A stretch of DNA of 51,972 nt, taken from contig JABFRR010000021.1 of the NCBI GenBank assembly GCA_013141065.1, positions 1 through 51,972 of the forward strand. The letters are read 5' to 3'. A program made the position numbers and the translations under genes. Below, piece by piece: positions 26,460-35,981 of the stretch. The stretch comes from Bacteriovoracaceae bacterium. GTDB lineage: Bacteria; Bdellovibrionota; Bacteriovoracia; Bacteriovoracales; Bacteriovoracaceae. Under the pieces are notes generated by a model. The model saw nothing but the letters and a program-made list of their open reading frames with translations. It was not told the origin of the DNA and made no database searches. Each line of letters begins with the position of its first letter. The first letter of the stretch is position 1.

Positions 26460-27186
26460 AATACTTAATTTGAATTTTGGTACCATCATCCGTTTTGACT
26501 AAATAAGGAATTCCACCGTGTTGGCTGAGAAAGATTTTTACATGTTGTGGCTCTTTAGTAATTTTAAAATCAGCACCTTCATCAAACATTCGGTATTGAG
26601 TCGCCTGAACATTTTGGCCATCAATATTCATTTTTTCAGTAGTGATGCTGGCACGCTCTAATATGACATTTTTAAAGTAAGGAACATCTTTGTATTCCCA
26701 CTGATTAAAACCCACGAGAATGTTAAATGAGTTTTTTCCACTTGCATCTATTTTTTTTGAACGCATAAAAAGCATCGAACTTGCAGCTGTTGGTGTTGCA
26801 ATATGATATTTAGGAGCAGTGGCAATTTCATCTTTATGGGTTTCATTTTTGGAATTTGTAAATGAATAAGCCAAGTGATTACGTTTTTGAACATATTCGT
26901 AAGTTTCTTTAGTGACTTCTTTACCCATTAATTTCTCAACCATGACAAAAATAGGGTTGTACTCTTTTGTCACAGAATATTCAGTGTGAATGTTTAATAT
27001 TTCACCCGTTGTGACTTTTACGATTGCTTCAGAAATATAGTGGTAAGTCTGGTCTTTTTTATCGCGGTACACATCAAAAATTTCTTCGGCGTAAATATTT
27101 TCATTACGATAATAACTAAAAGCTCCGCGATAAATTTTATCTTCTTTTCTATAGGCCTTTGTTGTCCAAGTTTGTGGTAGCAGCAT
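26434..27186 (-). CDS. Unknown protein
   Basis: A 250-residue protein without a clear signal peptide or membrane segment. It is rich in Lys, Tyr and Thr with a beta-type pattern; no family is recognised. TAGAAT lies 6 nt before ATG 27186 and no Shine-Dalgarno sequence is seen. Its 3' end overlaps dinG, which runs towards it. Confidence 0.55.
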   Translation of the reverse strand: MLLPQTWTTKAYRKEDKIYRGAFSYYRNENIYAEEIFDVYRDKKDQTYHYISEAIVKVTTGEILNIHTEYSVTKEYNPIFVMVEKLMGKEVTKETYEYVQKRNHLAYSFTNSKNETHKDEIATAPKYHIATPTAASSMLFMRSKKIDASGKNSFNILVGFNQWEYKDVPYFKNVILERASITTEKMNIDGQNVQATQYRMFDEGADFKITKEPQHVKIFLSQHGGIPYLVKTDDGTKIQIKYFNDLNEKE

Positions 27187-27270
27187 AAGACTATTCTAAT
27201 TAAGAAATTGATAATATCAAAGGCAAAAGATATAGTAGGGTTCTACTCAACTTTAAAAAAGGGCGTATTC

Positions 27271-27633
27271 ATGATTAGTTATGAAGTTTATAAAATTTTG
27301 CACATTATGACATTGTTGACACTTCTTTTTTCAGTCGGACTCTCATTAAATAACGTTGAGATTAGTAGTAAGCGATCCTTCAGGATTATTTATGGTGTTG
27401 TGAGTTTCTTGGTATTTGTAGGGGGAATGGGCTTAATTGCCAGAATAGGTATTAAGCATGGTGAAGCCTTTCCGGCATGGATTATGGTTAAAATAGTCGC
27501 CTGGATAGTTTTAAATTTATTAATTGTATTGATTTTAAAAACTAAAAATCAAAAAACTAAATATTTCTGTGCTGTAACTATTGCAGTTGTTGTTTTTATT
27601 GCAGTGATGAGTGCCATCACAAAAATGCTTTAA
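27271..27633 (+). CDS. Four-helix membrane protein, unknown
   Basis: A 120-residue integral membrane protein from ATG 27271; an earlier in-frame start at 27208 adds 21 residues that look like upstream region. Four hydrophobic helices, with a His in the first (KILHIMTLL) and a short KHGEAFPAW loop. This resembles small SirB-like or cytochrome-related membrane proteins but cannot be assigned. It is followed 6 bp later by the methyltransferase. Confidence 0.6.
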   Translation: MISYEVYKILHIMTLLTLLFSVGLSLNNVEISSKRSFRIIYGVVSFLVFVGGMGLIARIGIKHGEAFPAWIMVKIVAWIVLNLLIVLILKTKNQKTKYFCAVTIAVVVFIAVMSAITKML

Positions 27634-27639
27634 TTTATT

Positions 27640-28317
27640 ATGAAAAATCACAAAATAAATGAAGTAGGTGCCAAAGGATTTTCTAAAGACTATTGGGAAG
27701 TCAACTATGAGAGTCCCGATGAAATGGACAATATTGTTAATGCCAAAGAGCATGCAGAATATATGCGTTCAATTTTTGCACTAGAGGGAGTGGACATTAG
27801 TTCAGTCATAGATTTTGGTTTTGGTATGGGTATTTTATTTAAGGAAGTTCTAAAAAATTTTAAACCTTATCTGGCACACGGAATCGAGCCGAGCCAGTAT
27901 ATTTTTGAACAAGTTTCAAAGAAAAAATTAACAAGTATTGAAAGCACTAAATTGACTTTAGAAAATTGTGACTTAGTTTCTTGGGCGACAAAAGACTTAA
28001 AAAAAGAAAAAACTTTTGATTTGGCACTCTGCACTTCTGTTTTTCAATACCTCACTGATGCAGAGATTAAAATTGTTCTGCCTATAATGGCTAAAAGAGT
28101 TCGTTTTATGTATTTTTCGGTCCCCACAGATCTTGAGTTAAAAAGACAAGTTTCTGATTTAGATTTTAAAGACGAGTATGCAATTCATCGCACTAGGGAA
28201 AAATATGTTAAGCTCATCAAGCCTCATTTTACTTTTATTTCGAGTCGACTCTTAGAGAGTAAATGTCATTTTGATGAGGAAACGACTCATTTTACAGATT
28301 TATTATTTAGATTTTAA
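27640..28317 (+). CDS. Class I SAM-dependent methyltransferase
   Basis: A 225-residue protein. VIDFGFGMGILFKE is motif I of the SAM-binding Rossmann fold, GIEPSQ the acidic loop that holds SAM, and DLALCTSVFQYLTDAE the post-motif segment. The substrate is unknown. It lies between a small membrane protein and ychJ with short gaps, suggesting one transcript. Confidence 0.82.
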   Translation: MKNHKINEVGAKGFSKDYWEVNYESPDEMDNIVNAKEHAEYMRSIFALEGVDISSVIDFGFGMGILFKEVLKNFKPYLAHGIEPSQYIFEQVSKKKLTSIESTKLTLENCDLVSWATKDLKKEKTFDLALCTSVFQYLTDAEIKIVLPIMAKRVRFMYFSVPTDLELKRQVSDLDFKDEYAIHRTREKYVKLIKPHFTFISSRLLESKCHFDEETTHFTDLLFRF

Positions 28318-28341
28318 TAGTCAGTGTTCAGTGGAGATTTT

Positions 28342-28827
28342 ATGAAAGTTTGTCCTTGTGGAAGTGAAAAAAATTTTGACGATTGTTGCGGCCCTTATTT
28401 AAAAGGCACAAAAATTCCTCCAACTGCAGAAGCATTGATGCGATCTCGCTATACAGCATTTGCAGTCGGCGAACTTGATTATGTTGAATTAACTCATCAC
28501 GAGTCCACAAAAAAAGATCTCGACATGGAAGGTGTTAAGTCTTGGGCCTCTAATTCACAGTGGCTAGGTTTAGAGATTCTAGAAACTGAAAAAGGATTAG
28601 CGAAAGACACTGAAGGGAAAGTTGAATTTAAGTGTAAGTTTATCTTCAATGAAGCTTCGCAAACTCATCATGAGCTAAGTACCTTCGTTAAAGATGGGGA
28701 CCGTTGGTTTTTTGTCGATGGTGTCATGAGAAATGGAACCCTGAGAAGAAGTGAACCCAAAGTTGGTCGCAATGACCCTTGTCCATGTGGGTCAGGAAAA
28801 AAGGCAAAAAAATGTTGTCATCAATAG
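28342..28827 (+). CDS. ychJ: YchJ-family protein with SEC-C motifs
   Basis: A 161-residue protein from ATG 28342, which has GGAG before it. It opens with [17 protein letters not shown] and ends with [17 protein letters not shown], two SEC-C zinc-binding motifs around the YchJ middle domain ([19 protein letters not shown]). The family has an NTF2-like core; its role is not established, although the SEC-C motif of SecA binds zinc and contacts the ribosome and SecB. Confidence 0.9.
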   Translation: MKVCPCGSEKNFDDCCGPYLKGTKIPPTAEALMRSRYTAFAVGELDYVELTHHESTKKDLDMEGVKSWASNSQWLGLEILETEKGLAKDTEGKVEFKCKFIFNEASQTHHELSTFVKDGDRWFFVDGVMRNGTLRRSEPKVGRNDPCPCGSGKKAKKCCHQ

Positions 28828-28969
28828 GGGTTCAATTCCCATAAGACTTTTCTTCCTCATGAGAAATAAAACTTAAAATTTTGGTATCTTAGAGCTATAT
28901 TAAGAAGACTTAATTTTAACCGAGTAAAATGCTTTAAGATGAAGTGTTTTATTTTTTTGAGGCTTAATC

Positions 28970-31702
28970 ATGTCTAAAACTTTCGACTTCTCCCATCTCT
29001 CTAGTTCTGACATTACATTTATAGATTCACTTTATGAAAATTACAGATCCAATCCAGAGTCAGTAGATGAGTCTTGGCAAAGATTTTTTCAGGGCTTCGA
29101 ATTTTCGAGTGTTGGATTTGGCACTTCAGGAAGTACAGGTGAAGGAATTAGTGATGCAAAACTTCGAAGTGAATTTAATGTTTTTCGTTTGATTCAATCA
29201 TTCAGAACCAGAGGACATTTGCTCTCTGATACAAACCCCATTCGCCCAAGAAGAGATAGAAAAGCACGCATTAGTCTTGAAGAATACGGACTGTCTGATT
29301 CTGATCGATCAAGTGTTTTTCAGTGTGGTGAATTTGTTGGGTTGGGGCCAGCGACTCTAGATCAAATTCTCGATCACTTAAAAGCGATCTACTGTGGAAA
29401 AATTGGTTTTCAGTACATGCATTCTAATAACACTGACGTTCGTCGTTTTATGAGAGAGCGTATTGAAGCCACAGCTAAAAAAATTGAAATGCCACTAGAT
29501 AAGAAAAAAAGAATCCTACAAAAGTTAAATGAAGCGAATGTTTTTGAAAATTTTCTTCAAACAAAGTATGTGGGACAAAAAAGATTTTCTCTTGAAGGTG
29601 GAGAGACAACGATACCGGCGCTAGATGCTATTATAAATAAAGGAGCTGAACTGGGAGCTAAGGAATTCGTTATTGGCATGGCCCATAGAGGTCGTCTGAA
29701 TATTCTGGCCAACACTGTTGGTAAAACCTATGAATACATATTTTCTGAATTTGAAGGTGGATCAAAAGAAGAGCTTGGTGGTTATACTGGAGACGTTAAG
29801 TATCACATGGGTTTTACTTCAACCCTAAAGACCATGTCTCAAAAAGAAGTGCACGTTAAACTTCTTCCCAATCCTTCTCATCTTGAAACAGTCGCTCCAG
29901 TTGCCATTGGTTATTGTCGCGCTCTTGAGGATCTTCACTATGAAGGAGATCAATCAAAAGTTATTCCTATTATCATTCATGGTGATGCAGCCGTTGCAGG
30001 CCAAGGTGTAGTGTACGAAACCTTGCAAATGAGTAAGCTCAAAGGTTACGCCGTTGGTGGCTCAATCCATTTTATTATTAATAATCAAATTGGTTTTACA
30101 ACTGATATCGAAGATGCTCGCTCATCTCATTATTGTGTGTCAGTGGCAAAAACCGTTGAAGCTCCTATTATACAAGTCAATGGGGATGATCCAGAAGCCG
30201 TGGTTTACGCTGTGGAATTGGCCGTTGAGTTTCGTCAGAAATTTAAAGAAGATATTTTTATAGATATGGTTTGTTATAGAAAGCACGGACACAATGAAGG
30301 GGATGAACCTCGTTACACTCAACCAACACTTTATGGTTTGATTGCAAAACATAAAAATCCTCGTGAACTTTATTTAGATCAACTTTTAGCAAGCGGAAAG
30401 ATTGAAACAGCTCTAGCTAATGAAATGACTGAAGCCTTCAAACAACTTTTATCAGATCGATTTAATAATGTTAGACAAAAAGAAATTCCAGAACGTGCTA
30501 GAGGACCTCATAAAGACTGGGAGGGAATGGAGTATTCAAAAGAAAATTCTTTTGATGCTTCCCCAGCTACTGGTGTGAGTTTGGCTAACCTTGATTTAAT
30601 AGCTAAAGCAATCAATACTGTTCCTACTGGAATGGAGATTGTAAAAAAAGCCCAAAAGGTTTTAGATGACCGAGCGGCTCTTTATACGAACGATAAACTT
30701 GATTGGGCTTTAGGTGAATTATTGGCCTACGGATCTCTTCTCAATGAAGGTCACCCTTTAAGGTTCACGGGCCAGGATGTTATCCGTGGAACTTTTTCGC
30801 ACAGACAGGCAAAAGTTTTTGATGAAAGAACCAATGAATCTTTTTGTGGATTAGAAACAATTTCACCTAATCAAGGTCAAGTCAGTATTTATAATTCACT
30901 GCTGTCAGAATATGCAGTACTAGGTTTTGAATTTGGATATTCTTGGGCCACACCAAAAACACTGACCATTTGGGAAGCACAGTTTGGAGACTTTTCAAAC
31001 GGGGCCCAGATAATGATCGACCAATACATCACTTCAAGTGAAGTGAAGTGGCAACGTATGAGTGGATTAGTTATGCTTCTGCCTCACGGGCACGAAGGAG
31101 CAGGGCCTGAGCATTCAAGTGCTAGACCTGAAAGATTTTTACAGTTGGCCGCAGATAATAATATCGTGGTGGCCAATGCCTCAACACCGGCCAATATGTT
31201 CCACCTTTTACGTCGTCAAATGAAATGGAATTTTAGAAAGCCTGCTATTGTGTTAACACCCAAATCATTATTACGAGATCCAAGATGTTCGTCGACCAGA
31301 GATGAGTTGGTAAATGGAAAATTTCAAGAACTTATTGATGATCCCAATACAGCGAAAAAACCAAGTCGGGTCATTTTTTGTACTGGTAAAGTGTATTATG
31401 AATTGTATGACAAAAAAATTTCAGATAAGCGTGATGATATTGCGATTGTTAGACTCGAGCAACTTCACCCTTTACCAGAAAAACAACTTACTAAAATCTT
31501 AGAAAAATATAAAGGGGCAGAAATTTTTTGGTTACAAGAAGAACCAAAGAATCAGGGATATTGGACTTACCTTTTAAGATTCGATGTTTTTAGAGATTTT
31601 AAATTAATTTCTAGAAAGTCCTCTGCAAGTCCTGCAACTGGATTTTCAAACGTTCACAAAAAAGAACAAGCTGACATTATTGCAAAAGCATTTTCAAAAT
31701 AA
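28970..31702 (+). CDS. sucA: 2-oxoglutarate dehydrogenase, E1 component
   Basis: A 910-residue thiamine-diphosphate enzyme that decarboxylates 2-oxoglutarate and passes the succinyl group to E2 lipoate in the TCA cycle. The N-terminal ~40 residues (SSDITFIDSLYENYRSNPES) are the usual E2-binding arm. Then RRFMRERIE, KRFSLEGGE, GMAHRGRLNILAN, HGDAAVAGQGVVYET, NNQIGFTTD, and in the C-terminal half GQDVIRGTFSHRQ and LPHGHEGAGPEHSSAR. Length is normal for the family. GAGG precedes the ATG. First of three genes for the complex, with 10- and 3-bp gaps. Confidence 0.98.
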   Translation: MSKTFDFSHLSSSDITFIDSLYENYRSNPESVDESWQRFFQGFEFSSVGFGTSGSTGEGISDAKLRSEFNVFRLIQSFRTRGHLLSDTNPIRPRRDRKARISLEEYGLSDSDRSSVFQCGEFVGLGPATLDQILDHLKAIYCGKIGFQYMHSNNTDVRRFMRERIEATAKKIEMPLDKKKRILQKLNEANVFENFLQTKYVGQKRFSLEGGETTIPALDAIINKGAELGAKEFVIGMAHRGRLNILANTVGKTYEYIFSEFEGGSKEELGGYTGDVKYHMGFTSTLKTMSQKEVHVKLLPNPSHLETVAPVAIGYCRALEDLHYEGDQSKVIPIIIHGDAAVAGQGVVYETLQMSKLKGYAVGGSIHFIINNQIGFTTDIEDARSSHYCVSVAKTVEAPIIQVNGDDPEAVVYAVELAVEFRQKFKEDIFIDMVCYRKHGHNEGDEPRYTQPTLYGLIAKHKNPRELYLDQLLASGKIETALANEMTEAFKQLLSDRFNNVRQKEIPERARGPHKDWEGMEYSKENSFDASPATGVSLANLDLIAKAINTVPTGMEIVKKAQKVLDDRAALYTNDKLDWALGELLAYGSLLNEGHPLRFTGQDVIRGTFSHRQAKVFDERTNESFCGLETISPNQGQVSIYNSLLSEYAVLGFEFGYSWATPKTLTIWEAQFGDFSNGAQIMIDQYITSSEVKWQRMSGLVMLLPHGHEGAGPEHSSARPERFLQLAADNNIVVANASTPANMFHLLRRQMKWNFRKPAIVLTPKSLLRDPRCSSTRDELVNGKFQELIDDPNTAKKPSRVIFCTGKVYYELYDKKISDKRDDIAIVRLEQLHPLPEKQLTKILEKYKGAEIFWLQEEPKNQGYWTYLLRFDVFRDFKLISRKSSASPATGFSNVHKKEQADIIAKAFSK

Positions 31703-31712
31703 GGATTAAGTT

Positions 31713-32909
31713 ATGAGTGTTGAATTAAAAATACCTGTTATAGGTGAGTCTGTTACTGAGGTTACACTTTCATCATGGCTCAAAAAAGATGGTGAATATG
31801 TACATGAAGGTGAAGCCGTCTGTGAAATTGAATCAGATAAAGCTTCAATGGAACTTCCTGCTCCAAGTGCGGGAGTTTTAAAAATTCTTGCTGCAGCTGG
31901 AAGTGAACTTAAAATTGGAGCCAAAATAGGTGAACTTGATACCAGTGCCGCTAAACCACAAACGAGCTCGGCAACAGTCGCCACAGTTAAAACTGAGACA
32001 GCTCCGGCACCAGTCAGTACAAAGGAAATGAATGTTCCAAGTCCAGCAGCAAGGAAAATTCTTGATGAAAAAGGCGTTGATTCAAGTAGTGTGAAAGGCT
32101 CAGGAAAAGATGGACGCATAACTAAAGAAGACGCAATAAATTCTGCTCCCTCAAAAGTGGAAGCCATAGCAGCTGCAACTGTGACTAAACAAGCAACGTC
32201 TCCAGGCAGCAGAAATTCACGTCCTGAAAAAATGACAAGATTACGAAAAACAATTGCCACCAAACTAGTGGAAGCAAAAAATACCACAGCGATGCTCACC
32301 ACTTTTAACGAAGTTGATATGTATGAACTGATGAATTTAAGAAAAAAATATAAAGAGGCTTTTACTAAAAAGCATGGAGTCGGTTTAGGCTTTATGTCTT
32401 TATTTACGAAAGCCGTCACGGTCGCCCTTAAAGACTGGCCGTCTGTGAATGCACAAATTAATGGTGATGAAATTATTTTTCATGACTACGCCGATATCGG
32501 AATTGCCGTATCTACACCTAAAGGATTAGTCGTTCCAGTGGTGAGAAATGCAGAAGGATTAAGTCTGGCTGAAATTGAAAAAGAAATTTTAGCATTGGCC
32601 ACTAAGGCCCGTGACGGAAAAATCACAATAGAAGACATGTCAGGTGGAACTTTTTCAATTACTAACGGTGGTGTTTTCGGCTCAATGCTTTCGACTCCCA
32701 TTTTAAACATCCCACAATCGGCAATTTTGGGAATGCATAATATTATTGAAAGACCGGTTGCCATTAATGGCCAGGTTGTCATTCGTCCAATGATGTATCT
32801 TGCTCTTTCTTATGATCACAGAATTATTGATGGGCGTGAATCGGTGAGTTTCCTTAAACAAGTTAAAGAGCTTCTTGAAGATCCTTCAAGACTATTATTG
32901 GATGTATAA
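31713..32909 (+). CDS. sucB: Dihydrolipoyllysine succinyltransferase, E2
   Basis: A 398-residue E2. One lipoyl domain (residues 1-75; [14 protein letters not shown] carries the lipoylated lysine), an Ala/Thr-rich linker, a peripheral-subunit-binding domain ([28 protein letters not shown]), and the acyltransferase core ending [15 protein letters not shown] with the catalytic His and Asp. It forms the core of the 2-oxoglutarate dehydrogenase complex. The position between sucA and lpd supports the succinyl specificity rather than acetyl. Confidence 0.96.
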   Translation: MSVELKIPVIGESVTEVTLSSWLKKDGEYVHEGEAVCEIESDKASMELPAPSAGVLKILAAAGSELKIGAKIGELDTSAAKPQTSSATVATVKTETAPAPVSTKEMNVPSPAARKILDEKGVDSSSVKGSGKDGRITKEDAINSAPSKVEAIAAATVTKQATSPGSRNSRPEKMTRLRKTIATKLVEAKNTTAMLTTFNEVDMYELMNLRKKYKEAFTKKHGVGLGFMSLFTKAVTVALKDWPSVNAQINGDEIIFHDYADIGIAVSTPKGLVVPVVRNAEGLSLAEIEKEILALATKARDGKITIEDMSGGTFSITNGGVFGSMLSTPILNIPQSAILGMHNIIERPVAINGQVVIRPMMYLALSYDHRIIDGRESVSFLKQVKELLEDPSRLLLDV

Positions 32910-32912
32910 TTT

Positions 32913-34316
32913 ATGAAAGATTATGATGTCGTTGTCATTGGTTCGGGCCCTGGTGGATATATTTGTGCCATAAGATGTGCTCAACTTGGAATGAAAGTTG
33001 CGATTATAGAAAAATACAAAACACTTGGTGGAACATGCTTAAATGTCGGATGCATTCCTTCAAAAGCATGGCTAGATTCTAGTGAGAAGTATCATGAACT
33101 GGTTCATAGCTTTTCTGATCACGGGATTGTTGCCAATGGAGTTAAGCTCGATTTCAATAAAATGAGCGAGAGAGTAAAGAAAGTAGTTAGTGATGTTTCT
33201 GGCGGTGTCGCTTTTTTAATGAAAAAAAATAAAATTGATGTTTATTACGGACATGGGTCTTTTAAAGATGCCAATACCGTTTTAGTAAAAGGTGAAAAAG
33301 AAATAGTCGAACTCGTCGGTAAAAAAATTGTTATAGCGACTGGATCTAAGCCCTCATCACTTCCAGGTGTGACGATTGATAAAGAAAGAATCATCACGAG
33401 CACTGAAGCTTTAGTTTTAAAAGAATTACCAAAAAAACTTATTGTTATTGGTGGTGGTGTTATTGGTCTTGAATTGACTTCAGTTTTTAGAAGACTAGGA
33501 ACAGAAGTTTCTGTCATTGAATACGCTGATTCAATCATTGCCACTATGGATGCGGGCTTAGGAAAAGAATTACATAAAGTTTTAAAGCGTGATGGTGTTG
33601 AATTTTTCTTAGGTCATGGAGTAACAGACGTAAAATCTAATGGCAAAAAAGTAACAGTAAAGGCCAAAGATAAAAAGACTCAGGCGGAAGTAAGCTTTGA
33701 AGGCGACTACTGTTTAGTGGCCGTGGGAAGAAGACCTTATACTGCACTTTTAGACTTAGAAAAAGCCGGTGTAAAAATGGATGATAAAGGTCGAGTCGAT
33801 GTAAACACGCACTTGCAAACAAACATCTCTCACATTTTTGCGATAGGAGATGTAGTCAAAGGGGCCATGCTCGCTCATAAGGCAGAAGAAGAAGGTGTTT
33901 TAGTCGCAGAAATAATGGCAGGTCAAAAACCTCATATTGATTACAATCTTATTCCGGGTGTCGTGTATACATGGCCTGAAGTCGCTGCTGTGGGAAAAAC
34001 AGAAGAGCAATTAAAAGCAGAAGGTCGAGAGTATAAATCAGGAAGTTTTTTGACTAAAGCCAGTGGTAGGGCTCGAGCTTCAAATGAATCCGATGGCTTC
34101 GTTAAAGTATTAGCTGATAAAAAAACTGATGAAATTTTAGGAGTGCACATGATTGGGCCTCGTTGTGCAGACTTGATTGGAGAAGCGGTTCTGGCCATGG
34201 AATACAGGGCCTCTGCTGAAGATGTAGCGCGTACGAGTCACGCACATCCGACTTACTCAGAATCTCTCAAAGAAGCCTGTTTAAACGCGACGGATAAACG
34301 ATCTTTAAATTCTTAA
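32913..34316 (+). CDS. lpdA: Dihydrolipoyl dehydrogenase, E3
   Basis: A 467-residue flavoprotein that reoxidises E2 dihydrolipoamide using NAD. GSGPGGYICAIRCAQLG binds FAD, GGTCLNVGCIPSKAWL holds the redox disulfide, GGGVIGLELTSVFRRLG binds NAD, FAIGDVVKGAMLAHKAEEEG is the second FAD motif, and HAHPTYSESLKEA carries the catalytic His-Glu pair. It begins 3 bp after sucB. A hairpin terminator follows. Confidence 0.97.
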   Translation: MKDYDVVVIGSGPGGYICAIRCAQLGMKVAIIEKYKTLGGTCLNVGCIPSKAWLDSSEKYHELVHSFSDHGIVANGVKLDFNKMSERVKKVVSDVSGGVAFLMKKNKIDVYYGHGSFKDANTVLVKGEKEIVELVGKKIVIATGSKPSSLPGVTIDKERIITSTEALVLKELPKKLIVIGGGVIGLELTSVFRRLGTEVSVIEYADSIIATMDAGLGKELHKVLKRDGVEFFLGHGVTDVKSNGKKVTVKAKDKKTQAEVSFEGDYCLVAVGRRPYTALLDLEKAGVKMDDKGRVDVNTHLQTNISHIFAIGDVVKGAMLAHKAEEEGVLVAEIMAGQKPHIDYNLIPGVVYTWPEVAAVGKTEEQLKAEGREYKSGSFLTKASGRARASNESDGFVKVLADKKTDEILGVHMIGPRCADLIGEAVLAMEYRASAEDVARTSHAHPTYSESLKEACLNATDKRSLNS

Positions 34317-34328
34317 AATATAATCAAT

Positions 34329-34369
34329 AAAGCTTCATCTTTATGGTGAAGCTTTGTCTAATTTCTTTT
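34329..34369 (+). terminator. Terminator after the suc operon
   Basis: AAAGCTTCA pairs with TGAAGCTTT around a short loop, followed within a few bases by a long T-rich tract. It is placed 12 bp after the lpdA stop. Confidence 0.75.
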
Positions 34370-34420
34370 TTTTTCTTTTCAATTAGTATTAACTATTCCA
34401 ATTTTTTCAAAGGAGTCTTT

Positions 34421-35197
34421 ATGATCAAAACTTTATTCTTATCTTTAATGTTATCCTTACTTGTCTCCACTGGTGTACATGCGAAAATTCAAACTCAAAA
34501 AGTCGAATACAAATCTGGAGATCTTACATTCGAAGGATTTTTAGCTTATGATTCGGCCATAAAAGGCAAAAAGCCTGGAGTGATGATAGTTCATAACTGG
34601 ATGGGTGTGACTTCAGAAACTGAATCAAAAGCAATTGAAGTGGCAAAGTTAGGTTATGTGGCTTTTGCCGGAGATATTTACGGTAAAGGAGTGAGACCAA
34701 CAGATGCGAAAGGAGCTGGAGAGCTTGCAACAAAATATAAAAGTGACTTAAAAGAATTAAGAGCAAGAGCTCTTTATGCTGTAGAAGAATTAAAAAAACA
34801 AAAAAATGTCGATGCTAAAAAGATTTATGTAACTGGATATTGTTTTGGTGGAACGACTGCTATTGAAGTCGCGAGATCGGGGGCGGACGTAGCTGGAGTT
34901 GTCTCTTTTCACGGTGGATTAACGCCATCAACAGATGACAAAAATATTAAAGGTCGTGTTTTAGTTCTTCACGGTGCAGTTGATCCCTACGTTGCTCAAA
35001 AAGATATTGATGGATTCTTAAAAGGAATGAATGAATCAAAAGTCGACTACCAGATGATTTCATATGCTAATTCAGTTCACAGCTTTACTGAAAAAGCCGC
35101 TGGATTAGATAATTCAAAAGGTGCTGCTTATAATGAATTGGCAGACAAGCGTTCATGGATCGCGATGAGAGAATTTTTTACTGAGCTTTCTAAGTAA
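34421..35197 (+). CDS. Exported dienelactone hydrolase-family protein
   Basis: A 258-residue protein from ATG 34421, chosen for the AAAGGAG before it and for the signal peptide it opens (MIKTLFLSLMLSLLVSTGVHA). Dienelactone hydrolase marks: VTGYCFGGTTAIE (nucleophile Cys in GxCxGG), HGAVDPYV (Asp) and ANSVHSFTEK (His), giving the full Cys-Asp-His triad. Its true substrate is unknown; an exported member is unlikely to work in chlorocatechol breakdown. Shares an overlapping terminator with the next, convergent gene. Confidence 0.88.
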   Translation: MIKTLFLSLMLSLLVSTGVHAKIQTQKVEYKSGDLTFEGFLAYDSAIKGKKPGVMIVHNWMGVTSETESKAIEVAKLGYVAFAGDIYGKGVRPTDAKGAGELATKYKSDLKELRARALYAVEELKKQKNVDAKKIYVTGYCFGGTTAIEVARSGADVAGVVSFHGGLTPSTDDKNIKGRVLVLHGAVDPYVAQKDIDGFLKGMNESKVDYQMISYANSVHSFTEKAAGLDNSKGAAYNELADKRSWIAMREFFTELSK

Positions 35198-35208
35198 AAT
35201 TTTATTTT

Positions 35209-35862
35209 TTAGCCCTGCAAACGTAAACTGTCTTGCAGGGTTTTTTCCATTTTTTCTTCTAAAGATTGCATCTCACTTTCATAATCACTGCAATCAGAAT
35301 CAATTTTCATGGGTTGACCATAAGAAATATGAATTTTAGAAAAAGGTTTGGGTAATCTAAAGAGGTCCCAGCTATTAAACTGCCAATAACTTTCGGGCCA
35401 GACAATATAAGGAATTATATAAGCTCCAGATTTACGGGCCATGTCAATAATTCCTGGTTTGACTTTATTAGCGGGTCCCTTGGGGCCATCAACTGTGACT
35501 GCACCTGGAATGCCGGCCTTTAAGCATTCAATCATTTCTTCTTTGGCCACACTGCCATTTTTATCTACTGATCCTCTTTTTGAACTTCCTCTACAAACGA
35601 CATGTCCAAAGCGACGACAAGTGAAGGCAACCGGTTCAGCATCTTTTGATTTTGAAACAATCACAACATGTTTAATCCCCGTTTGTGCCAAAATTCCAGG
35701 GAAAAGATTCTGGTGATAAATAGAAAAAACATAATTCTTGTTTTCACTTTTTAGTTTTTGAATGCTGGATTGATCACCGTATCGGTAACGATAAGTTAAG
35801 TGCATTACTCGGACAAACAAATAAATAAAAATTGAAATTAAGCGCAAGGTGAATTTTTTCAT
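35209..35862 (-). CDS. DUF374 lysophospholipid acyltransferase-like protein
   Basis: A 217-residue protein with one N-terminal membrane helix (LRLISIFIYLFVRVMHL). SIYHQNLFPGIL, SKSKDAE, VCRGSSKRG, TVDGPKGPANKVKPG and YIIPYIVWPESYW follow the DUF374 family, related to LpxL/LpxM-type acyltransferases. A role in placing an acyl chain on lipid A or a similar lipid is likely. TAGAAT lies 6 nt before ATG 35862 and there is no Shine-Dalgarno sequence. Confidence 0.85.
   Translation of the reverse strand: MKKFTLRLISIFIYLFVRVMHLTYRYRYGDQSSIQKLKSENKNYVFSIYHQNLFPGILAQTGIKHVVIVSKSKDAEPVAFTCRRFGHVVCRGSSKRGSVDKNGSVAKEEMIECLKAGIPGAVTVDGPKGPANKVKPGIIDMARKSGAYIIPYIVWPESYWQFNSWDLFRLPKPFSKIHISYGQPMKIDSDCSDYESEMQSLEEKMEKTLQDSLRLQG
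35213..35246 (+). terminator. Terminator inside the 3' end of the convergent gene
   Basis: CCCTGCAA (35213-35220) pairs with TTGCAGGG (35233-35240), followed by six T. It is oriented to stop plus-strand transcription from the dienelactone hydrolase gene, yet it is made of the last codons of the acyltransferase gene on the other strand. Confidence 0.75.
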
Positions 35863-35981
35863 GGGCCCATTCTATACTTGATTATCTTATTGGGGAAATT
35901 TTTTACCATTTTTTGCGCCCTGCGCTAAAATCTCAGATTTCGGTATTCTTAAACGATAAGCCTCATATTAAGGAGACTTCT

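Noticed and set aside
31706..32419. A 237-residue minus-strand gene
   Set aside because: It is the mirror of sucB, rich in Ser/Ala/Thr from the linker codons, and lacks a ribosome-binding site or family match.
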